From Burkholderia puraquae (GTDB lineage Bacteria; Pseudomonadota; Gammaproteobacteria; Burkholderiales; Burkholderiaceae), in the NCBI RefSeq assembly GCF_002099195.1, contig NZ_NBYX01000004.1, positions 186,064-250,063 on the forward strand: a stretch of DNA of 64,000 nucleotides, written 5' to 3'. The notes beneath the pieces were generated by a model. That model had not been told where the DNA came from. It ran no database searches and saw nothing but the letters and a program-made list of their open reading frames with translations. Shown here piece by piece: positions 42,992 through 51,616 of the stretch (the stretch's first letter is position 1; every line of letters begins with the position of its first letter). The position numbers and the translations under genes are program-made.

Positions 42992-44164
42992 ATGGCGGAA
43001 CACGAGCAGCAGGGCGCGCTGGCGGGATTGCGCATCATCGATCTGTCGCGGGTGCTGGGCGGCCCGTATGCGACGCAGATCCTGGCCGATCACGGCGCGG
43101 AGGTGATCAAGGTCGAACCGCCGTCCGGCGACGAAACGCGCACGTGGGGCCCGCCGTTCGACGGCGATACGGCGTCGTACTTCCTCGGCGTGAACCGCAA
43201 CAAGCTCGGCATCGCGCTCGACCTGACGCAACCGGCCGACCGCGAGCGGCTGCTCGGCCTGCTCGAACATGCGGACGCCATCGTCGAGAACTTCAAGATC
43301 GGCACGATGGAGCGCTGGGGGCTCGGCTTCGACGCGCTGCATGCGCGGTTTCCGCGTCTCGTCCATTGCCGCGTGTCGGGCTTCGGCGCGGACGGTCCGC
43401 TCGGCGGGCTGCCCGGCTACGATGCGGCCGTGCAGGCGCTCGCGGGGCTGATGAGCGTCAATGGCGAAGCCGGCGGTGCGCCGCTGCGGGTCGGCGTGCC
43501 GATCGTCGATCTCGTCACCGGGCTGAACGCGGCGCTCGGCGTGCTGATGGCGCTGCGCGAGCGCGACGCGAGCGGCCGCGGCCAGTTCGTCGAATCGACG
43601 CTGTTCGACTGTGCGCTGTCGATCCTGCATCCGCATACGCCGAACTTCTTCCATTCGGGCAAAGCGCCCGTGCGCACCGGCAACGCGCATCCGAACATCA
43701 CGCCGTATGACAGCTTTCCGACGGCGGGCGTCGACATCTTTCTCGCAGTCGGCAACAACGGGCAATTCGCGGCGCTGTGCGACGTGCTCGGCACGCGCGA
43801 CTGGCTCGACGATCCGCGTTTCGCGGACAACCGCGCACGCAGCGCGAATCGCGCCGCACTGCGCACGCTGCTCGAAACGGCGCTGGCCGGACACGACGGC
43901 GCGGCGCTCGCCGAGCAGCTGATGCGCCGCGGCGTGCCGTGCGCGCCGGTGCTCGGGCTCGATGCGGCGCTCGATCATCCGCATGTCGCGCACCGGGAGA
44001 TGAAGGTCGAGCTGGGCCGGCATCGCGGCATCGCGTCGCCGATCAAGCTCGGCCGCACGCCGGCTACCTACCGGCGGCCGCCGCCCGCGCTGAACGAACA
44101 CGCGACGCAGGTGTTCGCCGACTCCGACGCCAACGATCACGATCACGACACACGCCGGGACTGA
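42992..44164 (+). CDS. CaiB/BaiF family III CoA-transferase
   Basis: A 390-residue enzyme that moves CoA from a thioester to a free carboxylic acid. It begins with LRIIDLSRVLGGPYATQILADHG, split across two conserved blocks, and has VIKVEPP, VENFKIG, and GLPGYDAAVQALAGLMS near residue 140, where the Asp of GYD is the likely catalytic nucleophile. The ATG has AGGAG eight bases before it. First gene of a cluster with a CitMHS carrier, an acyl-CoA dehydrogenase and an IclR regulator, which suggests activation of an imported di- or tricarboxylate. The acid is unknown. Confidence 0.9.
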   Translation: MAEHEQQGALAGLRIIDLSRVLGGPYATQILADHGAEVIKVEPPSGDETRTWGPPFDGDTASYFLGVNRNKLGIALDLTQPADRERLLGLLEHADAIVENFKIGTMERWGLGFDALHARFPRLVHCRVSGFGADGPLGGLPGYDAAVQALAGLMSVNGEAGGAPLRVGVPIVDLVTGLNAALGVLMALRERDASGRGQFVESTLFDCALSILHPHTPNFFHSGKAPVRTGNAHPNITPYDSFPTAGVDIFLAVGNNGQFAALCDVLGTRDWLDDPRFADNRARSANRAALRTLLETALAGHDGAALAEQLMRRGVPCAPVLGLDAALDHPHVAHREMKVELGRHRGIASPIKLGRTPATYRRPPPALNEHATQVFADSDANDHDHDTRRD

Positions 44165-44254
44165 CCGGCAGCGCGGCCGCCGGCCGTGCCGCACGACCAT
44201 TCGAACACCACGCCGGGCCCCGCACGGGCGCACCGGCTGAAGAGGAGACGCATC

Positions 44255-45556
44255 ATGCTTGCATGGATCGGCGCGATCGCCATCGTCGCGCTGTTCGGCC
44301 TGATCATCACGAAGCGGCTGTCGCCGCTCGTCGCACTGATCGTCGTGCCGGTGGCCGCGTCGCTCGCGGCCGGTTTCGGGCTGGCGACCGGCAAGTTCAT
44401 CGTGCACGGCGTACAGAACATCGGCCCGATCGCCGGGATGTTCGTTTTTGCGATTTTTTTTTTCGGAATCCTCACCGATGCGGGGATGCTCGACCCGATC
44501 ATCGCGGGCGTGCTGCGCGTGATCGGCTGCCATCCGCCACGCATCGTGATGGGCTCGGCGCTGCTCGCGCTGCTGATCCATCTCGACGGCTCGGGCGCCG
44601 TCACGTTTCTCGTCACGCTGCCCGCGATGATGCCGCTCTATACCCGGCTCGGGATGGATCGCCGCATCCTCGCGTGCGTCGCGTCGATGGCGGCCGGCGT
44701 CAATTTCCTGCCGTGGGTCGGGCCGATGCTGCGCGCGTCGGCGGCGCTGCACATTCCCGGTTCCGCGATCTTCATGCCGATGATTCCGGTGCAGATCGTC
44801 GGGCTCGTGTTCGTGTTCGGCACCGCGTACGTGCTCGGCGTGCGCGAGGCGAAACGGCTCGGGCTCGATCGTGCCGGTGCGGCATCGCTTGCGATTGCGC
44901 CGCGTGTGCTGACCGATGCCGAACGCGCGTTGCGCCGGCCGGAACGCTTCCGGATCAACCTCGTGCTGACGCTCGTCGTGCTCGTCACGCTCGTGTCGGG
45001 CATCGTCGACCCGATGGTGATGTTCATGCTCGGCACGGTCGCCGCGCTCGTGATCAACTACCCGGACGTGCAGGCCCAGCGCGAGCGGATCGACGCGCAT
45101 GCGAAGGCCGCGCTGATGATGGCGAGCGTGCTGCTCGCGGCTGGCACGTTCACCGGCATCATGTCCGGCACCGGGATGCTGAAGGCGATGGCGGAAGTGG
45201 TCGTCGCGCACGTGCCGGTCGAGCACGCGCGCCACATGCCGTTCGTGCTCGGGCTGCTGTCGATGCCGCTCAGCCTGCTGTTCGATCCCGATTCGTTCTA
45301 CTTCGGCGTGCTGCCGGTGCTCGCGGAAAGCGCGAAGCTGCTGGGCGTGCCGCCGATCCAGATGGCGCAAGCCGCGCTGCTCGGCCAGATGACGACAGGC
45401 TTCCCGGTGAGCCCGCTCACGCCCGCGACGTTCCTGATCGTCGGCCTGACCGGCGTCGAGCTCGCCGAGCACCAGAAATTCACGATTCCGTTCCTGTTCA
45501 CCGCCACGGTGCTGATGGTGTTCGCCGCCGTGATCGTGGGCGTGTTTCCGCTGTGA
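44255..45556 (+). CDS. CitMHS-family metal-carboxylate:H+ symporter
   Basis: A 433-residue inner-membrane protein with about 12 hydrophobic helices. It resembles the citrate-Mg2+ symporters of the CitMHS family: IGPIAGMFVFAIFFFGILTDAG near residue 60 (given in part), IHLDGSGAVTFLVTLPAM near 108, and a late DPDSFYFGVLPVL near 348. AGGAG lies seven bases before the ATG. It should import a polycarboxylate for the CoA-transferase upstream. A run of ten T inside the gene (codons for IFFF) is unusual for this genome and could cause slippage. Confidence 0.9.
   Translation: MLAWIGAIAIVALFGLIITKRLSPLVALIVVPVAASLAAGFGLATGKFIVHGVQNIGPIAGMFVFAIFFFGILTDAGMLDPIIAGVLRVIGCHPPRIVMGSALLALLIHLDGSGAVTFLVTLPAMMPLYTRLGMDRRILACVASMAAGVNFLPWVGPMLRASAALHIPGSAIFMPMIPVQIVGLVFVFGTAYVLGVREAKRLGLDRAGAASLAIAPRVLTDAERALRRPERFRINLVLTLVVLVTLVSGIVDPMVMFMLGTVAALVINYPDVQAQRERIDAHAKAALMMASVLLAAGTFTGIMSGTGMLKAMAEVVVAHVPVEHARHMPFVLGLLSMPLSLLFDPDSFYFGVLPVLAESAKLLGVPPIQMAQAALLGQMTTGFPVSPLTPATFLIVGLTGVELAEHQKFTIPFLFTATVLMVFAAVIVGVFPL
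44454..44463 (+). repeat. T10 homopolymer inside the CitMHS gene
   Basis: Codons ATT TTT TTT TTC make ten consecutive T near codon 67. Other Phe codons nearby are mostly TTC. Homopolymers of this length are prone to replication and transcription slippage, so this may be a phase-variation site. Confidence 0.6.
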
Positions 45557-45698
45557 GCACCCGAGATCGGCCGCTTCGTGCCAACGCTGCGCGCGGGCAA
45601 TCCCGCCACGGGACGTTCTTTGGAGCGGAAAACTCGGCGCCGCCTGGCGTTTTCTTGAGAGCGGCGCGACCGCTCACCTTTTTCCGGGAGAGCAATCC

Positions 45699-46865
45699 AT
45701 GCAGTTCGACCTGACCGATGACCAGCGCGCGATCGAAAGCGCGATCGAGAAAATCTGCGCACGCTTCGGCGACGACTACTGGCTCGAACGCGATCGCTCG
45801 GGCGGCTTTCCGGACGATTTTCACGCGGCGCTTGCCGAGGCCGGCTGGCTCGGTATCGCGATGGACCCGGCCCATGGCGGGGCGGGGCTCGGGATGACCG
45901 AGGCCGCGCTGATGATGCGCACGATCAGCGCATCGGGCGCCGGCCTGTCCGGCGCGTCGGCCGTCCACATGAACATCTTCGGGCTGAACCCGGTGCAGGT
46001 ATTCGGCAACGACGCGCAGAAGGCGCGCTTCCTGCCGCCGCTGATCGCCGGGCGCGACAAGGCATGTTTCGCGGTGACGGAACCCGACGCGGGCCTCGAC
46101 ACCACGCACCTGAGCACGCAGGCACGCCGCGACGGCGACCACTACGTGCTGAGCGGGCGCAAGATCTGGATCTCGACCGCACAGGTGGCGAACAAGATGC
46201 TGATCATCGCGCGCACGACGCCGCTCGACCAGGTCGCGAAGCCGACCGACGGGCTGAGCCTGTTCTATACGGATCTCGACCGCTCGCGCGTCGAGGTGCG
46301 CGAGATCGAGAAGATGGGCCGCAAGGCGGTCGATTCGAACATGCTGTTCATCGACAACCTGCGCGTGCCGGAAAGCGACCTGATCGGCAACGAAGGCGAC
46401 GGCTTCCGCTACCTGCTGCACGGGCTGAATCCCGAACGGATCCTGATCGCGGCAGAGGCGATCGGGCTCGGGCAGGCCGCGCTGCGCCGCGCGACGCAGT
46501 ACGCGTGCGAGCGCGTCGTGTTCGGCCGACCGATCGGGCAGAACCAGTCGATCCAGCATCCGCTCGCGCAGGCGTGGATGCAGCTCGAGGCCGCGTGGCT
46601 GATGGTGATGAAGGCCGCGACGCGCTACGACGCAGGGCAGTCGTGCGGCGCGGAGGCCAATGCCGCGAAATACCTCGGCGCGGAAGCCGCGTTCCAGGCG
46701 TGCCAGACGGCGGTCGCGACGCACGGCGGGATGGGCTATGCGAAGGAATACCATGTGGAGCGCTACCTGCGCGAGTGTATGATTCCGAGGCTCGCGCCCG
46801 TGAGCCCGCAACTGATCCTGTGCTACATCGCGGAGAAGGTGCTCGGGCTGCCGAAGTCGTATTGA
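45699..46865 (+). CDS. Acyl-CoA dehydrogenase family protein
   Basis: A 388-residue FAD-dependent dehydrogenase with the three-domain layout of the family: an N-terminal helical domain, FAVTEPDAGLDTTHLSTQARR in the middle (given in part) and C-terminal ATHGGMGYAKEYHVERYLRE. The usual catalytic Glu in a YEGT context near the C-terminus is replaced by RLAPVSPQL. A Glu in NPERILIAAE near residue 246 lines up with the alternative catalytic Glu of isovaleryl-CoA dehydrogenase, so activity is likely. GGGAGAG precedes the ATG. It probably oxidises the CoA ester made by the cluster's CoA-transferase. Confidence 0.88.
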   Translation: MQFDLTDDQRAIESAIEKICARFGDDYWLERDRSGGFPDDFHAALAEAGWLGIAMDPAHGGAGLGMTEAALMMRTISASGAGLSGASAVHMNIFGLNPVQVFGNDAQKARFLPPLIAGRDKACFAVTEPDAGLDTTHLSTQARRDGDHYVLSGRKIWISTAQVANKMLIIARTTPLDQVAKPTDGLSLFYTDLDRSRVEVREIEKMGRKAVDSNMLFIDNLRVPESDLIGNEGDGFRYLLHGLNPERILIAAEAIGLGQAALRRATQYACERVVFGRPIGQNQSIQHPLAQAWMQLEAAWLMVMKAATRYDAGQSCGAEANAAKYLGAEAAFQACQTAVATHGGMGYAKEYHVERYLRECMIPRLAPVSPQLILCYIAEKVLGLPKSY

Positions 46866-46925
46866 CCGTACCGCCCCGGCAGCCGGCCCGGTGCGCGGTT
46901 TCCCGTTCCGATTCAAGCGCTCGTC

Positions 46926-47669
46926 ATGGACGTCAAACTCGTTGCCCGCACGCTCGACCTGTTCGAGCTGTTCGCCGCCGAACGGCGGCCGCTGCCGCTC
47001 ACCGAACTCGCGCGCCTGCTCAATGTGCCGGCGTCGAGCTGCCTCGCGATGGCGCGCACGCTCGTGAGTCGCGGCTACCTGTACGAAGTGCGCAAGCGCG
47101 GCGGCTACTACCCGACGCGCCGCCTGCAGACGATCGCCGCCGCGATCGACGCGACCGATCCGGTCGTCGACATCGTCCGTCCGCATCTCGTCGCGCTGCG
47201 CGACGCAAGCCGCGAGACGGCCGTGCTCGGCAAGATCCAGGGCATGTCGGTCACGTATCTCGACGTCGTCGAATCGGAGCAGGCGATCCGCTATACGCGC
47301 CAGCCGGGCGAGCTGCGCCCGCTGCATGCGAACTCGATCGGCAAGGCGATTTTCGCGGAACTGGCCGGCGACGCGCAGCAGGCGCTCGGCGCGCAGTTGC
47401 CGTTCGAGCGCTTCACCGACGCCACGGTGGCGGACCTGCCCGCGCTCGTCGCGCAAACCGCCCGGTTTCGCGAACTCGGCTGGGCCGAGAACTTCGGCGA
47501 GAGCGCGCCCGAGCTGTCGGCGATCGCGGTCGCGCTGACGCTCGACGGCGACTGGTACGGGCTGTCGGTCGTCGGTCCGACCGAGCGGATCCGCCAGCAT
47601 CGCGACACGCATGCGGCGCTGCTCGTCGACGCGAAGGCCAGGCTGCTGGCCGAGCACGCGCGCGGCTGA
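46926..47669 (+). CDS. IclR-family transcriptional regulator
   Basis: A 247-residue regulator. The N-terminal winged helix-turn-helix (residues about 5-65) includes LTELARLLNVPASSCLAMAR. The C-terminal effector domain includes HANSIGKAIFAEL and SVVGPTERIR. It follows the dehydrogenase by 60 bases on the same strand and is likely the local regulator of the operon, through the palindrome at 42870-42907. Confidence 0.9.
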   Translation: MDVKLVARTLDLFELFAAERRPLPLTELARLLNVPASSCLAMARTLVSRGYLYEVRKRGGYYPTRRLQTIAAAIDATDPVVDIVRPHLVALRDASRETAVLGKIQGMSVTYLDVVESEQAIRYTRQPGELRPLHANSIGKAIFAELAGDAQQALGAQLPFERFTDATVADLPALVAQTARFRELGWAENFGESAPELSAIAVALTLDGDWYGLSVVGPTERIRQHRDTHAALLVDAKARLLAEHARG

Positions 47670-47690
47670 CGGCGGGCAGGGCGCGCAGGC

Positions 47691-47721
47691 CAGCGGTCCA
47701 GCGGTCCAGCGGTCCAGCGGG
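47691..47721. repeat. 8-bp tandem repeat CAGCGGTC, about four copies
   Basis: Three perfect copies of CAGCGGTC start at 47691, 47699 and 47707, and a fourth at 47715 has one change. They lie between the convergent iclR-type and chitinase genes, outside any gene. Confidence 0.8.
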
Positions 47722-47798
47722 CCGTCCGCCGGCGATCGGGCAGCGATCGCCGCGAACGGCCTCCGATGCGCGGGCCTAGCGACGGCCGGTACGCGGCA

Positions 47799-49154
47799 TC
47801 ACGACTTCACCCACACACCGCCCGCACTCGGGTTGTCGCCTTGCGTCCACCATTTCGCGCAGTATTTCGCGCCCTGGTACATCACGCAGGTGCCGCCCGA
47901 ATACGCGGTGGTTGCCGACCACGTGGCCGTTCCGCCGCCGACCGGCTTCCACACGGCGGCCTGGCCGGGCACGTCGCCCTGCGTCCACCATTGCGCCTGG
48001 TACGTCGTGCCCTGGTAAGTGACCGTCGCGCCGGCCGTATAGACCTGCCCGGCCGCCCAGGGCGCACCCGGCTGCGGCGTGCCGCCGTCCGAGCCGCCGC
48101 CGTAGTTCGGGTCCTGCGTGACGCCGGCGCCCCACTTGCCGTCGAGCTGCTTGAAGATCGTCGCGAACGCGTACGGCTGCTGCGCGACGCCCGAGCAGGT
48201 CGGCGACGCATACGTGCCGCCGGACGGGCACGCCTGATCGCGGCCCACCGACCAGTTGCCGAAGAAGCCGTAGCCGTTGCTGACCGCGGTGTTCAGCACG
48301 CTTTGCGCATTCGCGAGCGTGAAGGTTTCGCCCTGCACGTCGTTCACGCCGATCATCGGCGTCACGCCCACCATCTGCCAGAGTTGGGCATTGGTTTTCG
48401 GCTGGCCCGCCGACTTGAAGGCCGTATCGAGTTGCGAGTAGAGCGCCTGCGCGGCACTGATCGCGGCAGCGCCCATGTCGATGTTCGCGGGGCCGTAGTC
48501 CATCGCCATCACGTTCACCGCGTCGAACGCGGCCTTGTTCGCGATCGCCGCGTTGACGACGTTCAGGCCGTCCTGCGTGAGCCCGGTCGGCATCGTCGGC
48601 AGCGTCAGCGTGACGTGCAGCGGCTTGCCTTTCGCCGCATAGCTCGCCTGCAGCTGCGAGACCGCCTGGAAGTTGCGCGCGACCGCGGCCGTGTCCAGCT
48701 GCGACGCGCCCTCGATGTCGAAGTCGATGTGCGTGAGGCCGTACGTGTCGATCACGGTCTGGTACGCGCTCGCCAGCGCGGGGACGGTCGAGCACGCCTG
48801 CATCAGCGGGGTGCCGTTCGCGCCGCCGAACGACACGGCGACTTCGCCGCCTTTCGCGCGATAGCTCGCGATCGACGTCGACAGCGCGGTCAGCAGGCCG
48901 CCGCTCGCGCCGTTGCCGATCGCCTGCACGCCGCCCCACGACGGCGTACAGCCGCTGCCCGCGACCACGAACGCGAGCGTGAACTGCTGGATGCCTTGCC
49001 GGACGCCGATCTGGTCGACGAGCGGCGTCGGATAGAGCGTCACGTCGACATAGGGTGCATAGACGCCGGCGCCCTGGGACACGCTCGCCACGGCGAGCAG
49101 GCAACCCGCCGCAAAGGCGCGCGGGATGAAACGCGGCAACACATTGTTGTTCAT
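47799..49154 (-). CDS. Secreted GH18 chitinase-like protein with two CBM5/12 modules
   Basis: A 451-residue secreted protein. A signal peptide (AFAAGCLLAVASVSQGAG) is followed by a GH18 TIM-barrel with SFGGANG and the catalytic DxDxE in THIDFDIEG near residue 148, and MAMDYG near 215. A Gly/Ser/Asp linker (YGGGSDGGTPQPG) leads to two tandem carbohydrate-binding modules of the CBM5/12 type, each with WxxxxxYxxGxxVxYxG and AxWWTQGDxP. The repeats WTQGDVPGQ and WTQGDNPSA mark them. It should cleave chitin or related glycans outside the cell. GGAG lies about seven bases before the ATG. Confidence 0.92.
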   Translation of the reverse strand: MNNNVLPRFIPRAFAAGCLLAVASVSQGAGVYAPYVDVTLYPTPLVDQIGVRQGIQQFTLAFVVAGSGCTPSWGGVQAIGNGASGGLLTALSTSIASYRAKGGEVAVSFGGANGTPLMQACSTVPALASAYQTVIDTYGLTHIDFDIEGASQLDTAAVARNFQAVSQLQASYAAKGKPLHVTLTLPTMPTGLTQDGLNVVNAAIANKAAFDAVNVMAMDYGPANIDMGAAAISAAQALYSQLDTAFKSAGQPKTNAQLWQMVGVTPMIGVNDVQGETFTLANAQSVLNTAVSNGYGFFGNWSVGRDQACPSGGTYASPTCSGVAQQPYAFATIFKQLDGKWGAGVTQDPNYGGGSDGGTPQPGAPWAAGQVYTAGATVTYQGTTYQAQWWTQGDVPGQAAVWKPVGGGTATWSATTAYSGGTCVMYQGAKYCAKWWTQGDNPSAGGVWVKS

Positions 49155-49404
49155 CGTGTTCTCCAAGTGGAAGAGGGATACGCTGGCCCGCGTATCGCCG
49201 CCGGTCGTGCGACCGGGCATGCCCGACCGGCGGCGTGCCCATCTTGGAGGATTCGCATCGAATAGTGAATGGTCAGGAGTTCTTTTTGTTATTTGATTCC
49301 CGATACGTAACGATCTTGCCGATTCGACACGGTTTCGGAACGCGTGACGCGGGTGATTTTCCCGATCGATCGCACGAGGCCCGACGCGCGTCGCGCGCGA
49401 CGCA
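49155..49404. other. Intergenic region between chitinase and LysR genes
   Basis: About 250 bases. The part around 49261-49330 is AT-rich and should hold the chitinase promoter on the minus strand. No other gene is supported. Confidence 0.4.
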
Positions 49405-50307
49405 TCATGCCGATGCCGGCTGCGCCAGCGAGCGTGCCAGTGCGACGAAGCGCTCGACGCATGCGGACGCAAACGGCTCGTTCCACGACACGATCTGCTC
49501 GACCGCGCGTGTGCCGGCGAGCGGCACGTAGACGACGCCCGGACGCTGCAGCGTCGCCGTGAAGCCCGGCACGATCGCGATGCCGCGCTCGGCGGCCACC
49601 AGCGAGACGAGCGTCGTGATCTGCGCCGCGGTCGCGCCGATCCGCGGCACGAACCCGGCTTGCGCGCACAGGTCGTCCAGTGCCGCAGTCAATGCCGAGC
49701 CGTAACCGGGCGGAAAGGTGACGAAGGTCGCGTTCGCAAGCTCCGCGACGTCGATGATTGCACGGCCCGCGAGCGGATCGCCGGCCGGCACGGCCGCGAC
49801 GAGCGGTTCGCGCGACACGACGAGCGATGCAACCGGCACGCCCGGCGCACCGTCCCACGCCCAGCCGAAGCCGATGTCCATCGTGCCGTCCGCGATCTGC
49901 TGGCGCTGGCTGGCAGTTGCGGCCTCGCGGAACGCGAGCTCGACGTCGGGCATCGTCCGGCTCGCGACACGGATGACGTCCGGGAACGTGTCGGACATCG
50001 GAATCGAACTCGCATAGCCGATCACGATCCGCCCGGCGATGCCTTGCGCGATCTTGCGCGCGCTCGCCTCGGCCTCGGCAGCCGCGTTGACGACGTGGCG
50101 CGCGTGTTCGAGAAACGCGGCGCCGTCCGGCGTCAGCCGCACCGCACGCGTCGAACGCTCGAACAGCCGGACGCCGAGCTCGCTTTCCAGCGCGGCGATA
50201 TGGCGCGTCAGCGGCGGCTGCGCGACCCGCAGGCGCAACGCCGCGCGGCCGAAGTGCAGTTCGTCGGCGACGACCACGAAATAGCGGAGGCGGCGCAGGT
50301 CGAGCAT
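49405..50307 (-). CDS. LysR-family transcriptional regulator
   Basis: A 300-residue regulator. The N-terminal helix-turn-helix LRYFVVVADELHFGRAALR and QPPLTRHIAALESELG (given in parts) leads into the two-lobe effector domain, with GRIVIGYASSIPM at the junction. It is divergent from the MFS gene with a 94-base gap, the classic arrangement of a LysR regulator and its target. The long open frame upstream to 50721 is antisense to the MFS gene and not coding. Confidence 0.92.
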   Translation of the reverse strand: MLDLRRLRYFVVVADELHFGRAALRLRVAQPPLTRHIAALESELGVRLFERSTRAVRLTPDGAAFLEHARHVVNAAAEAEASARKIAQGIAGRIVIGYASSIPMSDTFPDVIRVASRTMPDVELAFREAATASQRQQIADGTMDIGFGWAWDGAPGVPVASLVVSREPLVAAVPAGDPLAGRAIIDVAELANATFVTFPPGYGSALTAALDDLCAQAGFVPRIGATAAQITTLVSLVAAERGIAIVPGFTATLQRPGVVYVPLAGTRAVEQIVSWNEPFASACVERFVALARSLAQPASA

Positions 50308-50401
50308 TGTTGTCGTTCCGGTATCAATCGCAATGAAAACGGTATTGGCGTGCACGCGGCGCGCTCGGCAGACTGTCGGCATCGACGACCAGGCAGCTCC
50401 G

Positions 50402-51610
50402 ATGAACGACAGGACCACGCGTATCGCGTTCTTTCTCTGCGGCTTCGCCGCGTTTCTCAATCTGTATTCGACGCAGGGCATCCTGCACGAACTCGCGTCC
50501 ACGTTCGGCGTCAGCGCGGAGCGCGCGGGGCAGGGTGTGAGCGCAACCACGACGGCCGTCGCCATTATCGCGCCGTTCGTCGGCGTGCTGGCCGCGCGCA
50601 TCGAGCGGCGCGTCGCGATCTCGCTCGCGGCGGCGGCCGTCGCGCTGCCGGTCGTGTGGTCCGCGCATGCCACCGGTTTCGCGTCGTTTCTCGGCGCGCG
50701 CTTTGCAGCCGGTCTCGTCATGCCGTTCGTCTTCGCGCTGTCGATCGCCTATATCGCCGAGCGCTTCGATCGCGGCACGTCGGCCGAGATCAGCGCGCTG
50801 TTCGTCGCCGGCACGACGCTCGGCGGTTTCGCCGGCCGCTTCGCGACCAACCTGATGACGTCGATGTGGGGCTGGCGGCATGCGCTCGACGTCGTCGCGG
50901 CACTGTGTCTCGTCACGGGTGTCGCGATTTACGCGAGCCTGCCTGCGTCCGGCGCGATCGCGCCGCGCGTCGAACAGGATGCGCAGACGGGTGCGGGGCC
51001 GCCCTGGCGCATCGTCACGCGCGGCCCGCTGCTCGCGTCGTTCGCGATCGGCGCGTGCGTGCTCGCGTCGCAGGTCGCCACGTTCACGTTCGTCGGCCTG
51101 CGCCTTGCCCGCGCACCGTTCGGCTTCGGCACGGTCGGGATCGGCGCGATCTATGCGGTGTTTCTGGTGGCCGTGGTCGTGACGCCGCTGGCAGGGCGCC
51201 TCGCGCGGCATCGCGGCCCGCGCGCACCGGGCCTTGCCGCAGCCGCGCTCGCGATCGCCGGGGCGCTGCTGACGCTGTCCGACAGCGTGCCGGTGATCCT
51301 GGCCGGCCTCGCGCTCAGCTCGACCGCCGTGTTCGTCGAACAGGCGTCGGCCAACACGTTCATCTCGCAGGCGGCGTCGAGCGCGCGCTCGACGGCGATC
51401 GGCATCTACCTGTCCTGCTATTACTTCGGCGGCAGCCTCGGCTCGATCCTGCCGGTGCCCGGCTGGCATCGGTGGGGTTGGGCCGGCTGCGTCGCGTTCG
51501 TGGTCGCGGCGCAGGCCATCGTCGGCGTGCTCGTGTACCGGTTCTGGCGAGCCGGCGGCGCGGCCGGCCCCGCGCATGCCGACCCGCGCAGCGTCACGCC
51601 GGCGCGATAA
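50402..51610 (+). CDS. MFS transporter
   Basis: A 402-residue inner-membrane carrier with about 12 hydrophobic helices and the pattern of drug/metabolite MFS exporters (RAGQGVSATTTAVAIIAP, then AARIERR between helices 2 and 3, GARFAAGLVMP). It is likely controlled by the divergent LysR regulator. The substrate is unknown. ATG 50402 starts the natural N-terminus; the frame is open to 50333 but less plausible. Its stop is six bases from the stop of the convergent cbiG-cobJ gene. Confidence 0.85.
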   Translation: MNDRTTRIAFFLCGFAAFLNLYSTQGILHELASTFGVSAERAGQGVSATTTAVAIIAPFVGVLAARIERRVAISLAAAAVALPVVWSAHATGFASFLGARFAAGLVMPFVFALSIAYIAERFDRGTSAEISALFVAGTTLGGFAGRFATNLMTSMWGWRHALDVVAALCLVTGVAIYASLPASGAIAPRVEQDAQTGAGPPWRIVTRGPLLASFAIGACVLASQVATFTFVGLRLARAPFGFGTVGIGAIYAVFLVAVVVTPLAGRLARHRGPRAPGLAAAALAIAGALLTLSDSVPVILAGLALSSTAVFVEQASANTFISQAASSARSTAIGIYLSCYYFGGSLGSILPVPGWHRWGWAGCVAFVVAAQAIVGVLVYRFWRAGGAAGPAHADPRSVTPAR

Positions 51611-51616
51611 CCGGGC

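Noticed and set aside
47691-47721. Possible CRISPR-like repeats
   Set aside because: Units are only 8 bp and directly abutting, with no spacers and no cas genes nearby.
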